Assembly (NCBI GenBank): GCA_002359735.1
Contig: DENS01000003.1
Location: forward strand, 181,286 to 245,285
DNA from: Micavibrio sp. UBA2638
Lineage (GTDB): Bacteria > Pseudomonadota > Alphaproteobacteria > Micavibrionales > Micavibrionaceae
Length of the DNA: 64,000 nucleotides
Direction: 5' to 3'
In this document: positions 17,216 through 27,433 of the stretch, one piece after another
How the letters are laid out: each line of letters begins with the position of its first letter
Numbering within the stretch: position 1 is the stretch's first letter
Program-made: the position numbers and the translations under genes
The notes under the pieces: generated by a model
What the model saw: only the letters and a program-made list of their open reading frames with translations
What the model was told of the DNA's origin: nothing
Database searches by the model: none

Positions 17216-18341
17216 ATATCGCCTCCAGAACAGTTGCGATCCCCTGACCACCGCCAATACACATCGTGGCCAGCGCATATTTTTTACCTTCGGTTTTTAA
17301 TAAAGACGCGGCCTTACCCGTGATACGAGCGCCGGATGTGCCCAGCGGATGCCCAAGGGCAATCGCACCGCCGTGAAGGTTAACCCTTGCATGATCAACC
17401 CCCAGATCTTTCAAGACCGAAAGCCCCTGCGCGGCAAAGGCTTCGTTCAGTTCCCAGATATCGATATCCCCCACGGTTAAACCAGCACGGTCCAGCGCTT
17501 TTTTCGTGGCAGGAACGGGGCCAATACCCATAATTTCAGCCGCACAACCAGCCACAGCCATTGATTTGATCCGCGCCAGTTTCGGCAGGCCATGTTTATC
17601 GGCGTATTCTTCAGACGCCACAATCACCGCCGCAGACCCATCAGTAAGCGGCGAAGAGGTTGCCGCAGTCACTGTACCATCTTTATCAAAGGCGGGTTTC
17701 ATGGTCGCCAGTTTTTCCAGCGTAGAATCCGGGCGAATCGTCCCATCCTTGGTGACATTGCCAATGGGCACGATCTCATCATCGAAGGCCCCGCTTTCGG
17801 CCGCTTTTGCCGCCTTTTGATGCGAACCCACCGCGAATTCTTCCTGCGCGGCGCGGGAAATATCATATTTTTTGGCCAGATTTTCTGCTGTTTCGCCCAT
17901 GGAAATATAGGCTTGCGGATAATCCTTATAAAGCTGAGGGTTTGGCATCGGATTAAACCCGCCCATCGGAATACGTGACATGGATTCCACGCCCGCCGCA
18001 ATAAATACATCACCGGCACCGGCCGCAATGGCACCGGCCGCCTGCTGAATAGTGGTCATGCTGGAGCCGCAAAAACGGTTAACCGTTGCCCCGGCAACCG
18101 AAATAGGCAGACCGGCAATATTCACAACAAGGCGCGCAATATTAAAACCCTGTTCGGCCTCGGGAAAAGCGCACCCCATTAGCAAATCTTCGATATCATC
18201 GGGGTTCACACCCGTTTCCGTCACAAGAGCCTTAACCACCGCAGCCGCCATATCATCAGGGCGCACAGAGGCCAATTCCCCCTTATTGGCGAAATGCATG
18301 GGGGAGCGTTTGAAACCGCAAATAACAACTGATTTTTCCAT
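17214..18341 (-). CDS. Acetyl-CoA acyltransferase (thiolase)
   Basis: A 375-residue thiolase that cleaves 3-ketoacyl-CoA to acetyl-CoA in beta-oxidation. The catalytic residues are visible: the acyl-accepting Cys91 (VNRFCGSSM), the His in GGAIALGHPLGTSGAR, and the second Cys in ATMCIGGGQG. The Met at 18341 is chosen because MEKSVVICGFKRSP is the usual start and GAGAG lies upstream; six more codons are open. It is the first gene of the operon thiolase - Abi-like - FadN-like. Confidence 0.94.
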   Translation of the reverse strand: MEKSVVICGFKRSPMHFANKGELASVRPDDMAAAVVKALVTETGVNPDDIEDLLMGCAFPEAEQGFNIARLVVNIAGLPISVAGATVNRFCGSSMTTIQQAAGAIAAGAGDVFIAAGVESMSRIPMGGFNPMPNPQLYKDYPQAYISMGETAENLAKKYDISRAAQEEFAVGSHQKAAKAAESGAFDDEIVPIGNVTKDGTIRPDSTLEKLATMKPAFDKDGTVTAATSSPLTDGSAAVIVASEEYADKHGLPKLARIKSMAVAGCAAEIMGIGPVPATKKALDRAGLTVGDIDIWELNEAFAAQGLSVLKDLGVDHARVNLHGGAIALGHPLGTSGARITGKAASLLKTEGKKYALATMCIGGGQGIATVLEAI

Positions 18342-18544
18342 TTTATTAAACTCTCGCATATATCATTAAAATTTCTAGCTAGTTTATAATGATATAGGAT
18401 TCGGGTCTATTCGTTTCTAGGAAAGATTTTGAATTTGATTTCAATGAAAAGTATAATTGACAAGATTCTAAAAATCAGGCAGCTAAATGCTCTGTAAATA
18501 AAATTTATAACAACAAGACGCAACTGACATAAAGGAGTTTGTCC

Positions 18545-18958
18545 GTGCCAGCAGAACCAAAACTTGATCCACGTGGACTAAAAAGAATATGTAGCAATTG
18601 TGGTAACCGTTTTTATGACTTAAACAAACGCCCGATTATTTGCCCGTCTTGTGAAACAGAATTCACGGGCGAAATGAAGGTCAAATCCCGCCGCAGCCGC
18701 ACCGCAACCACCGATGATGAAACGCAAGGCCAGGTTAAACAAAAAACGGCCATCAATGATGATGATTCCGATGATGACGAAATTGAGGATGATGACGACA
18801 CAATTCGCCTGGATGATCTGGATGAAGATGATGACGCCGATGATGATGACGATATTGATCTGGATATCGATGATGATTTGGGGGACCTTGATGATCTGGA
18901 ACCCGATGCGGATGACCTGGATGACATCGATGATTCCGATGACGATGATGACAAATAA
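18545..18958 (+). CDS. TIGR02300-family protein: FYDLN zinc ribbon with acidic tail
   Basis: The N-terminal zinc-ribbon part reads RGLKRICSNCGNRFYDLNKR then ICPSCETEF, so four Cys (CxxC pairs) bind metal. The C-terminal half is almost all Asp/Glu. This is the 'FYDLN acid' family, found essentially in alphaproteobacteria; its function is unknown. The start is set by AAAGGAG at 18531-18537: the GTG at 18545 has the right spacing, whereas an in-frame TTG at 18539 touches the ribosome site. Confidence 0.93.
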   Translation: MPAEPKLDPRGLKRICSNCGNRFYDLNKRPIICPSCETEFTGEMKVKSRRSRTATTDDETQGQVKQKTAINDDDSDDDEIEDDDDTIRLDDLDEDDDADDDDDIDLDIDDDLGDLDDLEPDADDLDDIDDSDDDDDK

Positions 18959-19005
18959 GTCATCTTAACCCCCAATATCAGGCAAACATTTTGTATTCAG
19001 CAACA

Positions 19006-19890
19006 ATGGAATTTCCTGCGATATTAAGTGAAAGCGAGGTCTTTGATCTCGCTTCTGCTTTAGAAGATATCAGCGAAGGGCATATCTCACGCCGCATCGA
19101 CCATGATGATCTCAAGCCATGGTTCCTGCAATGGTATTTCACCGAACACCCCACCAAAGCCGATATCGCCAGCCGATTGGCCATTCAAGCCAAACTGCTG
19201 GGCCATGAAATTGACACCACGGATTTAAGCATTGAACCCGTGCCGGATAAAAACTGGCTGGAAGAAGTTTATCAAGGGCTAAAGCCTTTTAATGTCGGGC
19301 CGTTTTTTATTTATGGATCACATTATAACGAAGCCGTACCCGATGGTATGATCGGCATGCAAATTGATGCCGCGACGGCCTTTGGCTCCGGCGACCACGG
19401 CACCACAAAGGGCTGTTTACAGGCCATGCTGGATATGAAAGGGAAAGGCCATTGCCCATGGAATGTTCTGGATATGGGCACAGGATCGGGCATTTTAAGC
19501 ATTGCGGCCTGGAAATTGTGGCAAACCCCGATTACCGCCATTGATAATGACGCCGAATCGGTGCGCGTGGCAGAAAAATACCGGGATATCAACGGTGTAA
19601 ACGCCAGCGCAGGCGGGATGACTTGCGCGGTTGGTGACGGATTTCAGGCCGCGCTATGCCAACAAAAAAAGCCTTATGATCTGATTATTGCCAATATATT
19701 GGCCGGGCCCTTGATTGAAATGGCGCCTGACGTCAAAGCCGTTTGCGACGAATTGGGGCAGGTTATTCTTTCCGGTATGCTGCGTACGCAAGCCGCAGAT
19801 GTCCGCGCCGCCTATGAGGCACAAGGCTTTACCGTGGATCGTCAAATCGACATTGATAAATGGTCTTCACTGGTTTTGCTGAATAAATAA
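19006..19890 (+). CDS. prmA: Ribosomal protein L11 methyltransferase PrmA
   Basis: About 294 residues. The class I SAM fold is plain: LDMGTGSGILSIAAWKLW is motif I, AIDNDAESVRVAEKY the acidic loop, and DLIIANILAGPL the PrmA form of the NPPY-like motif. Before it lie an N-terminal L11-binding domain and the linker QIDAATAFGSGDHGTTKGCL, which is diagnostic. It trimethylates L11 at several positions. The ATG at 19006 is taken; a TTG five codons upstream is possible. Confidence 0.94.
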   Translation: MEFPAILSESEVFDLASALEDISEGHISRRIDHDDLKPWFLQWYFTEHPTKADIASRLAIQAKLLGHEIDTTDLSIEPVPDKNWLEEVYQGLKPFNVGPFFIYGSHYNEAVPDGMIGMQIDAATAFGSGDHGTTKGCLQAMLDMKGKGHCPWNVLDMGTGSGILSIAAWKLWQTPITAIDNDAESVRVAEKYRDINGVNASAGGMTCAVGDGFQAALCQQKKPYDLIIANILAGPLIEMAPDVKAVCDELGQVILSGMLRTQAADVRAAYEAQGFTVDRQIDIDKWSSLVLLNK

Positions 19891-19930
19891 CGGAAGCGGC
19901 AGCGCCCTGCAGGCACCGCCTGTCCTGCCT

Positions 19931-21214
19931 TTATTTATTTTTGCCGACGAATTCACCAAACACATCAATCGCCTTTAAAACCCGGGGCGCATATGTTTCG
20001 ATAAAAGATCGATCCAGTTTTGCACCGCCCTGATACGCCGCCAAGGCCGCCGCACCATCATAATCACAGCCGGATATGCGCAAGGTCAAAACATCCTCTG
20101 CGGCACCAAACGCCTTGCCCGGCAATGTCGCCAAATTATAATCCTTCAACAATGTTTCCTGAATATCATGCGATGTTTTAATGCCGCGCGCCGCAAGTGC
20201 CGCCCGAAAAGGATCAAAATCTGGATAATTATAAAACGCGCCCTGAACTGTTGGGGCGATAATGCCGTGGCCGCGCAACCCTTCCGATACCGTCTGGTTC
20301 ATTAAAGCATGAATATCCGTACAAGCCTGTATATGGTCTTCAATATCCTTATGGCGCTTATAGGCCTCAATACAGGCTTGCTGTATCGGGGAAGGCGCAC
20401 AAGACCATGTTTCACTGACAATCGAACGTAACGCGCCCTGTAATCCGGGGGCGCCTTTTGGGATAAAGCCAATGCCAATGCGCCAGCCCCCCAAAGACAG
20501 GTGTTTTGATAAACCGCTGCTGACGGCCGTCATATCAGGCACCAGCGGGGCGATTGAGCGGTATTGGCCGTCAAAACTGACAAAGCCATATATCTCGTCG
20601 GAAATAATAAAGATATTCTCTTGTTTGCAAATCTCGGCCAGGTCGGGCAATTCGTCTGCCGGTATCGTCAAACCTGTCGGGTTATTCGGAGCGTTCAAAA
20701 TTATTTTAGACGGGTTTTTGCCCTCTTGACGGGCCTGATGAATGATCCTGCGTAAATCTTCCGGATCAATATGATATCCATCATCATCCAGTGTCGTTGG
20801 CACTTTAATAACATTCTGGCGCAACATTTTTGCCTGCGGCTCATAACTAACCCAGCTGGGGACAGGCATTAATAAATCGCCCTCAATGGCCATTTGTAAG
20901 GCATACAAAATCAATTTACTGCCCGGTGCAATCAAGACATCACTTCGATTGATATACTCATCACCGTAAATCGGGCGGTAATAGTCCTTGATCGTTTCCA
21001 CCAACTCATGCAAGCCTTCGGCCTTTAGATATTCCTTACGGTGCGCCGCATCGGCCAGCGCCTTTTTCATGCGTTCCGGCACAGGAAATGGCGATTCACC
21101 AAAGCCCATATGATAAACGGTTTCATGTCTGGATCGTTTTTCGTGAACCAGGTCATTCGCCCATAAGGTCGGGGAATGCACAATCGATGCTATGGTTTTA
21201 TCTATTTTAATCAC
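19931..21214 (-). CDS. PLP-dependent class I/II aminotransferase
   Basis: A 427-residue fold-type I aminotransferase. It has the PLP lysine Lys237 (SSGLSKHLSLGGWRIG), the NAPNNPTG loop (174-181), ISDEIYG with Asp206, and an Arg near the end (LTLRISGCDYDG) for the carboxylate. It is of the aspartate aminotransferase group, but the amino donor cannot be told. The start is GTG with GAGGAAAG upstream. No operon partner is evident: PrmA converges and glmS is 139 bases upstream. Confidence 0.88.
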   Translation of the reverse strand: MIKIDKTIASIVHSPTLWANDLVHEKRSRHETVYHMGFGESPFPVPERMKKALADAAHRKEYLKAEGLHELVETIKDYYRPIYGDEYINRSDVLIAPGSKLILYALQMAIEGDLLMPVPSWVSYEPQAKMLRQNVIKVPTTLDDDGYHIDPEDLRRIIHQARQEGKNPSKIILNAPNNPTGLTIPADELPDLAEICKQENIFIISDEIYGFVSFDGQYRSIAPLVPDMTAVSSGLSKHLSLGGWRIGIGFIPKGAPGLQGALRSIVSETWSCAPSPIQQACIEAYKRHKDIEDHIQACTDIHALMNQTVSEGLRGHGIIAPTVQGAFYNYPDFDPFRAALAARGIKTSHDIQETLLKDYNLATLPGKAFGAAEDVLTLRISGCDYDGAAALAAYQGGAKLDRSFIETYAPRVLKAIDVFGEFVGKNK

Positions 21215-21353
21215 TGCGGAGCTTTCCTCTTAATATTGATATGATATGACCTGAACTTGGACTTGAGCTTGGGATCCGTGTTTATATTGAAAAATGTGAA
21301 CTCAAAAATGCGCTGCACACAAAGACATCATCCAGCGCGCCGGTGATCCATGA

Positions 21354-23183
21354 TTACTCCACCGTAACGGATTTCGCGAGATTGCGGGGCTGATCGACAT
21401 CGGTGCCTTTTATGACGGCCACATGATAAGACAGCAACTGCACCGGAATCGCGTATAATATCGGGGCAACAAACGGGTGTACGTGCCCTAGTTCAACCTG
21501 CCACGTACAGATATCTTTTATCTTGGCCGCACCCGGCGAATCCGATATCAGAAATACCTTGCCGCCGCGGGCCACCGCCTCTTGTAAATTCGAGGCCGAT
21601 TTTTCAAATAACGGATCATTTCCGGGCGCCACCGCAACAATAGGGACACTATCATCAATAAGGGCAATCGGCCCGTGTTTCATTTCACCGCTGGCATAGC
21701 CTTCGGCATGAATATATGAAATTTCCTTGAGTTTTAACGCCCCTTCCAGCGCAATCGGATACATGGAACCGCGGCCCAGATACAAAACATCGCGCGCATC
21801 GGCAACATCTTTTGCAATATGATATATTGCCTCATCATGGTTTAAAATTTCGGCCGCCATGGCAGGAACATGGCGCAAGGCATCGGCCAATTCCTGTTCC
21901 TCATTATTATCAATTACCCCTTTTGCCAAGGCAACAGACAGGGCCATACAAGCCAGCGTCGTAATCTGGGTGGTAAACGCCTTGGTTGACGCCACACCGA
22001 TTTCCGGCCCGGCCAAAGTATGCAAAACCAGATCAGATTCCCGTTCAATCGTGCTTTCGATAGTATTCACAATCGATAAAATAACTTGCCCCTGCGACTT
22101 ACAATAACGCAGAGCCTCAAGCGTATCCAATGTCTCCCCACTTTGGGAAACAAAGATGGCAACCCCGCCCTCTGGCATCGGGGCTTCGCGGTAACGAAAT
22201 TCCGAGGCAACATCAATTTCACACGGAATGCGGCATATTTGTTCAAACCAGTATTTGGCCACCATACAGGCATAATAAGCCGTACCACACGCCACCAATG
22301 TCAGGCGCGGCGCATTCATTAAGGCTTCGGTCACGCCTTTAGGCAAGGAAATTTCACCCGTCGACGGATGTATATAAGAATTCAGCGTTTCGGCAATAAC
22401 CGATGGCTGTTCATATATTTCCTTTAGCATAAAATGTTTATATTCACCCTTGCCCGATGTCGCACCGCTTTGCGCCGTTATTCGAATATCACGCGTAACA
22501 GGGGTGTTATCATTGGTGGTAATCATGGCCGCATCACGGGTCATATAGACGCGGTCCCCATCTTCCAGAAAACAAATCTTCTTGGTCAGCGGCGCCAGCG
22601 CGTAAGAATCCGATGCCATGAACATTTCACCCTCACCATAGCCAACCGCCAACGGGGTGCCATGGCGCGTACCAATCATCAGATCATGTTCACCTGAAAA
22701 TATCATCACAACCGCATAGGCCCCTTCCAGACGGTCGAATGTGGCCTTGGATGCCGCATGTGGGTCCATACCCTGTTTCATATAATGCGTACAAAGATGG
22801 GCGATCACTTCTGTATCGGTCTGGGTTTCAAAACGGAACTGCGCTTGCTCCAGCTCGGCTTTTAAATCGGCATAATTCTCGATAATCCCGTTATGTACAA
22901 CGGCAACTTTATCCGTTGCGTGCGGATGCGCATTGTCTTCAGTCGGCCCACCATGCGTCGCCCACCGTGTATGTCCAATACCGGCATTGCCCGATAAAGG
23001 CGTGCTTTTCAATTTATTTTCAAGGTTTATCAATTTTCCCGGCGCGCGGCTACGTTGAATTTCACCATTGGACAACGTCGCGATGCCCGCAGAATCATAA
23101 CCGCGGTATTCCAACCGCTTCAAGCCTTCCACCAAACGAGGCGCCACATCATTTTCTGATAAAATTCCAATTATTCCGCACAT
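21354..23183 (-). CDS. glmS: Glutamine--fructose-6-phosphate aminotransferase GlmS
   Basis: Makes glucosamine-6-phosphate, the entry step to UDP-GlcNAc for peptidoglycan and LPS. It begins MCGIIGIL, so Cys2 becomes the N-terminal nucleophile of the glutaminase domain; HTRWATHG and the HNGIIENY block follow. Two SIS sugar-isomerase domains fill the C-terminal half (FVSQSGETLDTLEAL, ASTKAFTTQ), ending in NLAKSVTVE. The open frame extends five codons upstream, but Cys must be residue 2. It lies just downstream of glmU on the same strand, so the pair may be co-expressed. Confidence 0.97.
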   Translation of the reverse strand: MCGIIGILSENDVAPRLVEGLKRLEYRGYDSAGIATLSNGEIQRSRAPGKLINLENKLKSTPLSGNAGIGHTRWATHGGPTEDNAHPHATDKVAVVHNGIIENYADLKAELEQAQFRFETQTDTEVIAHLCTHYMKQGMDPHAASKATFDRLEGAYAVVMIFSGEHDLMIGTRHGTPLAVGYGEGEMFMASDSYALAPLTKKICFLEDGDRVYMTRDAAMITTNDNTPVTRDIRITAQSGATSGKGEYKHFMLKEIYEQPSVIAETLNSYIHPSTGEISLPKGVTEALMNAPRLTLVACGTAYYACMVAKYWFEQICRIPCEIDVASEFRYREAPMPEGGVAIFVSQSGETLDTLEALRYCKSQGQVILSIVNTIESTIERESDLVLHTLAGPEIGVASTKAFTTQITTLACMALSVALAKGVIDNNEEQELADALRHVPAMAAEILNHDEAIYHIAKDVADARDVLYLGRGSMYPIALEGALKLKEISYIHAEGYASGEMKHGPIALIDDSVPIVAVAPGNDPLFEKSASNLQEAVARGGKVFLISDSPGAAKIKDICTWQVELGHVHPFVAPILYAIPVQLLSYHVAVIKGTDVDQPRNLAKSVTVE

Positions 23184-23287
23184 GGACACAGATCCCATTT
23201 AAAAATATTTTTACTATATTAGAGCATAGCAAAGCTCGCGCAATGCTCAAATCACAATGTCTTACGGATTATTTCAGGAAAAACCGA

Positions 23288-24634
23288 TTAGCCCGCCTTT
23301 TTTTCAGCTTCAATCTTTTTTTTATTCTTAGTCTCGCGGAATTTGGTGGCCCACCCCTCACGAATAGAGGGTTTATCACGGGCAATAGACAAGGAATCGG
23401 CCGGAACATCTTCGTTTATCGTTGACCCCGCGGCCACAAATGCCCCGTCATCAATGGTCAATGGCGCCACCAAATTGACATTGGACCCAATCATGACATT
23501 TTTGCCTATGGTGGTCTGGTGTTTGTTAAAACCATCATAATTCACCGTAATCGCCCCGGCGGAAAAATTCACATCTTCCCCCATCGTGCAATCCCCGACA
23601 TAGGCCAGATGGTTAATTTTGGATCCATTGCCGATGCTGGATTTTTTAATCTCGACAAAATTGCCAATACGTACACCCTCGCCAATTTCACTACCTGGAC
23701 GTAACCGCGCAAACGGCCCAAGGGTCGTATTCGCACCAATATGGGCTCCCTCAATATGGCTAAAGGCCTTGATATGTACACCCTGATCAACACGTACACC
23801 CGGCCCGAAAAAGACCGATGGCTCAATTAACACACCGGGCGCCACCACCGTATCATGGTGAAAATAAACTGTGGACGGGTCAACCATGCGTACACCGTTC
23901 ATCACATGGGCATCACGAAGCATTTCACGAAAAACCTGTTCATGTTCAGCCAATTGTTTACAATCATTTATACCCCATACATGATCAACCGGCATGGTAA
24001 ACACATCAAACGGAACCCCGTCTTCCGCCGCATATTTGGGCATATCCGTCAGGTAATATTCCCCTTGTGCGTTGTCTTTCCCAATTTTTTCCAGCCATTC
24101 CGCCAATTTAGATGATGGAACACAATAATTACCGGCGTTACAGACCAGAATTTCGCGCTGCTGATCATCGCAATCCTTTTCCTCAACAATCCCCATCAGC
24201 TGGCCATCTTCATCCATCATCATCCGTCCCAAACCATAAGGATCCGGGGGGATAATGGCCATGGCAGAGGGGCTGTCATAGGCCGCCATTTCTTCCAACA
24301 CCTGCATGGGAACCAGCGGTTCATCGCCCAACAGAATTAAAACATTTCCCTGAAACCCTTCTAGCGCCGGCAAAGCGGCCTTGACGGCATCGGCCGTTCC
24401 GTTCTGTTCGGTCTGGATTACAGATTGGTGGGGTTTCACGATCTCCCGCAAATCGTGCATATCCTTTCCGGTCACCACAATAATTTTCTCGGGCGAAAGC
24501 TGGCACACCTGATCAATTAAAATTGATATCATCGGCTTTCCGGCCAGCTCATGCATAACTTTGGGTAATTCAGACTGCATACGCTTGCCTTTACCGGCGG
24601 CCAAAATCACAACAGCAAGAGGAATCGTGCTCAT
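23288..24634 (-). CDS. glmU: Bifunctional GlmU (GlcN-1-P acetyltransferase / GlcNAc-1-P uridyltransferase)
   Basis: A 448-residue enzyme that makes UDP-GlcNAc. The N-terminal nucleotidyltransferase has LAAGKGKRMQSELPKVMHELAGKPM (in two parts: LAAGKGKRM, then the Lys of LPKV), EQNGTADAV and the LLGDEPL metal site. The C-terminal left-handed beta-helix carries hexapeptide repeats and the acetyltransferase segment FVEIKKSSIGNGSKINHLAYVGD and NYDGFNKHQT. A Lys-rich tail closes it. Placed 105 bases upstream of glmS. Confidence 0.97.
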   Translation of the reverse strand: MSTIPLAVVILAAGKGKRMQSELPKVMHELAGKPMISILIDQVCQLSPEKIIVVTGKDMHDLREIVKPHQSVIQTEQNGTADAVKAALPALEGFQGNVLILLGDEPLVPMQVLEEMAAYDSPSAMAIIPPDPYGLGRMMMDEDGQLMGIVEEKDCDDQQREILVCNAGNYCVPSSKLAEWLEKIGKDNAQGEYYLTDMPKYAAEDGVPFDVFTMPVDHVWGINDCKQLAEHEQVFREMLRDAHVMNGVRMVDPSTVYFHHDTVVAPGVLIEPSVFFGPGVRVDQGVHIKAFSHIEGAHIGANTTLGPFARLRPGSEIGEGVRIGNFVEIKKSSIGNGSKINHLAYVGDCTMGEDVNFSAGAITVNYDGFNKHQTTIGKNVMIGSNVNLVAPLTIDDGAFVAAGSTINEDVPADSLSIARDKPSIREGWATKFRETKNKKKIEAEKKAG

Positions 24635-24716
24635 ATCTTAAAACTCCTTAAATTCAGCCGGTAATGTCGCCTAAAACGCCCAGAAACACAAGGAAATTTA
24701 CGTTTAGAGGCTCTTA

Positions 24717-25595
24717 TTAATTGTCCTGACGCTTTTCGGCCACAACCATATTGCCGCCGGTTTCGTATTGCGCAAGATGCATGAATAATGTGCCATAGGC
24801 CGTTTTAACACGGATTTTCACAGGTACGGCCGGGCCATCATCGCTTACATTGGCCAGCCAGACTGTCGGCATCATCCCGCGGTCACGGCCCTGTTCCTGA
24901 ATGGATAGCCACCCGCGCGGCTTTTCCGACCAACCGCCCGCAACCGGCTTAATCTCCACCGTGCATTCAACGGCTGGGCCGCCATAGATGTTATATTTTG
25001 AAGCGCTAAGTTCGGTTCTTTTCACATGAGTGAAAATCTGTTCAAAACGTCTTTCGCCATCAAAAACCTCGGACGTGCCCGTACAATCACCGCCATTGGC
25101 CACCGTATTAAACACGGATAAAGCCGCAGTCAGGGCATCGGTTGTACCGTCCGTTAAATCCGATTCAATTTCCTGAACCTCTTCTGGTTTATCATGGTCT
25201 TTTATAACCAGATTTTTAAAACCGCCCTTTTTTGTATAATTATAAGATTTTATTTCTTCTTCACCCCGCCATGTGGCCGATGACCTGTGCAGCTGGGGTT
25301 GCAAACGATCCCCAAGAATCCAGCCCGATGTTTCAAACGTGCCGTGCCATGGCGCCAGCTTCCCCAAAAATCCATACGTCGCCGCCCCCATAAACAGGCC
25401 ATAGTGTCTGGGGTCGGAATAATCAATGGTTACATCGGCCTGAACAACGCGAAAACCGCCCGCATATACATCATAGATCATTTTTTGCACCCCGTCAGAG
25501 GCAGCAGCATTACCCGATGTACAAAGCGCCAGAGCGAACAATACGGCCGCCCATCCCTTGCTTGAATTTTTTAACGCCTTTGGCCGTGTCATCAT
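24717..25595 (-). CDS. Exported DUF3108-domain protein
   Basis: A 292-residue periplasmic protein. The signal peptide (WAAVLFALALCTSGNAAA) is followed by YDVYAGGFRVVQADVTIDY, typical of the start of DUF3108 proteins, and a long beta-rich domain. The function of the family is unknown. A strong AGGAGGAA site lies before the ATGATG. The gene begins 86 bases inside the end of the FemAB-like gene upstream, in another frame; the signal peptide needs that start, so the overlap seems real. Confidence 0.85.
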   Translation of the reverse strand: MMTRPKALKNSSKGWAAVLFALALCTSGNAAASDGVQKMIYDVYAGGFRVVQADVTIDYSDPRHYGLFMGAATYGFLGKLAPWHGTFETSGWILGDRLQPQLHRSSATWRGEEEIKSYNYTKKGGFKNLVIKDHDKPEEVQEIESDLTDGTTDALTAALSVFNTVANGGDCTGTSEVFDGERRFEQIFTHVKRTELSASKYNIYGGPAVECTVEIKPVAGGWSEKPRGWLSIQEQGRDRGMMPTVWLANVSDDGPAVPVKIRVKTAYGTLFMHLAQYETGGNMVVAEKRQDN

Positions 25596-26457
25596 TTATT
25601 CCTCCTAAATCAAATTCCGTTACACCCTGATTTTTCAGCTCTAACATACCACGCCAAAGCAAAAGAGTCTGCGCGCCTGTTTTGCGCCCGTATTCCGAGG
25701 TCCAGCCCACCTGATAGGTTGCACCGGCCCCATGTTTCAATAATAATATAGATGCGCGCTCTTGCCTATCTTTAAGTGCGCGGCCGTACAGCATGCATCC
25801 GCCGGGAATAAAGGCCCGAGCCAAAGCCATCAGTGTTTCAGCCGTTGGCCCTTCATAGCCTTTTTCGGCCTTATCTGCCGCGTAATAAGACAAAAATGAT
25901 TTAAAATTCGCCGTTGTAATTGTCCAGTCAATCTGAAAATTTTCCTTTTCGGCCTTTGATAACACCGCGCGCCAGTTTTTCTTAAGCTGGGCGCGCAAAT
26001 CGTCTTCACTCTGTGATAAATCCAGACAAATGGTTTCATAAGGTTGCCCGGTTCCGGTAAAACCCATCCCGGTCATAAAGCTATCCAGCGCGGGAGTCTG
26101 TTCCATTTCGGGAATAAACCGATAGCGCCGGAACATACGGCGCGGAAACTCTTTTAACAAAGCCTCTGTGAACATGGTGAAATGTTCAAAACTGCCGTAC
26201 CCTTCAAACCATAAGGGCCCGCGATCGATCATCAGGGCATGAACCACCTTGCCCAACGCCGATGCCTCAAGTATCTGCACCATCCCGGCCTCATGGCCGT
26301 CAATCTCTATTATCCCCCAGCGTCCCTTTTGTCGCTTTGCCGGACATATCGCCTGCGCATATTGATAGGATTGCAAAAGATTGGAATGGCCCAGACGGGC
26401 AAATCTGTGCTGCCATTCTTGTGGGCTTAACGAATTCCAATGAAGGGCGCAGGACAT
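25510..26457 (-). CDS. FemAB-like / GNAT_5-6 acyltransferase
   Basis: About 315 residues of the lipid II:amino-acid ligase/FemAB superfamily, two tandem GNAT folds. Recognisable parts are LLQSYQYAQAI near the start, KKNWRAVLSKAEKENF in the middle, and the C-terminal YQVGWTSEYGRKTGAQTLLLWRGM (LLLW helix), FDLGGINDDTAKGVKKFKQG. Gram-negative members have unclear substrates, so a peptidoglycan bridge role should not be assumed. The ATG at 26457 is taken rather than the upstream TTG (26481). Its 3' end overlaps the DUF3108 gene. Confidence 0.82.
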   Translation of the reverse strand: MSCALHWNSLSPQEWQHRFARLGHSNLLQSYQYAQAICPAKRQKGRWGIIEIDGHEAGMVQILEASALGKVVHALMIDRGPLWFEGYGSFEHFTMFTEALLKEFPRRMFRRYRFIPEMEQTPALDSFMTGMGFTGTGQPYETICLDLSQSEDDLRAQLKKNWRAVLSKAEKENFQIDWTITTANFKSFLSYYAADKAEKGYEGPTAETLMALARAFIPGGCMLYGRALKDRQERASILLLKHGAGATYQVGWTSEYGRKTGAQTLLLWRGMLELKNQGVTEFDLGGINDDTAKGVKKFKQGMGGRIVRSGALYIG

Positions 26458-26547
26458 TTTTCGGTTGTACTTTGTTTCCAAGTGTTTTAGCTACTTATTC
26501 CAGTATGACAATCTCCCCTTCACTGAACAAGACAAGGATATAAAATA

Positions 26548-27408
26548 ATGAGCATTGCCCACGATATGACACCAGCCGATTTAGAAACCATCATTAACAA
26601 AGCATGGGATGATCGTGATTCGCTGAATGCCGATACGGCGGGCGAACAACGCCAGGCGGTTGATACAGCACTGGCTTTGCTGGATAACGGAACAATGCGG
26701 ATTGCCGAAAAGATTGATGGCGGCTGGCATGTCCATCAATGGCTCAAAAAATCGGTCTTGCTCTCATTTCGCCTAAACCCTATGACAATCATGCCCGGCG
26801 GCCCGGATGGCGCCCCCTGGTATGACAAGGTGGACAGCAAATTCAAGGGCTGGAACGCCGAGGATTTCCAATCAGCAGGCTTTCGCGCCGTTCCCAATTG
26901 TACCGTCCGTAAAAGCGCGTATATCGCAAAAGGTGTCGTGTTAATGCCATCTTTTGTGAATATCGGCGCTTATGTCGATGAAGGCACGATGGTTGACACA
27001 TGGGCGACCGTTGGGTCCTGCGCCCAGATCGGGAAAAACGTGCATCTATCCGGCGGCGTTGGCATTGGCGGCGTTTTAGAACCCCTGCAGGCCGGCCCAA
27101 CCATTATCGAGGATCATTGCTTTATCGGCGCGCGTTCCGAAGTTGTAGAAGGCACCATTATCGAGGAAGGCAGCGTTCTGTCGATGGGCGTATTTATTGG
27201 CGCGTCCACCAAAATTATTGACCGCGAGACCGGCGAAATTTTCCGTGGCCGCGTTCCGGCCTATTCCGTTGTCGTGCCTGGCACCTTGCCAGGCAAACCA
27301 TTGCCGGACGGATCCCCTGGGCCGGGGCTATCTTGCGCCGTCATTGTAAAACGCGTTGATGCCCAGACCCGGTCAAAAACCAGCATTAACGACCTGTTGC
27401 GTGATTAA
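26548..27408 (+). CDS. dapD: Tetrahydrodipicolinate N-succinyltransferase DapD
   Basis: A 286-residue enzyme of the succinylase branch of lysine/diaminopimelate synthesis. It begins with a helical N-terminal domain; the left-handed beta-helix then shows hexapeptide repeats ([25 protein letters not shown], in two runs) and the family block [34 protein letters not shown]. It uses succinyl-CoA. It is followed by dapE, with a stem-loop between. Confidence 0.96.
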   Translation: MSIAHDMTPADLETIINKAWDDRDSLNADTAGEQRQAVDTALALLDNGTMRIAEKIDGGWHVHQWLKKSVLLSFRLNPMTIMPGGPDGAPWYDKVDSKFKGWNAEDFQSAGFRAVPNCTVRKSAYIAKGVVLMPSFVNIGAYVDEGTMVDTWATVGSCAQIGKNVHLSGGVGIGGVLEPLQAGPTIIEDHCFIGARSEVVEGTIIEEGSVLSMGVFIGASTKIIDRETGEIFRGRVPAYSVVVPGTLPGKPLPDGSPGPGLSCAVIVKRVDAQTRSKTSINDLLRD

Positions 27409-27433
27409 AATCTGTCCCTAAAACCTTCCTTGA

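Noticed and set aside
18613..18975. Ser-rich 120-codon frame antisense to the FYDLN acidic gene
   Set aside because: The complement of Asp codons (GAT) gives Ser/Arg-rich frames; there is no independent support.
21360..23300. glmS ribozyme upstream of glmS
   Set aside because: The 105-base glmU-glmS gap lacks the ribozyme core and such ribozymes are typical of Gram-positive bacteria.
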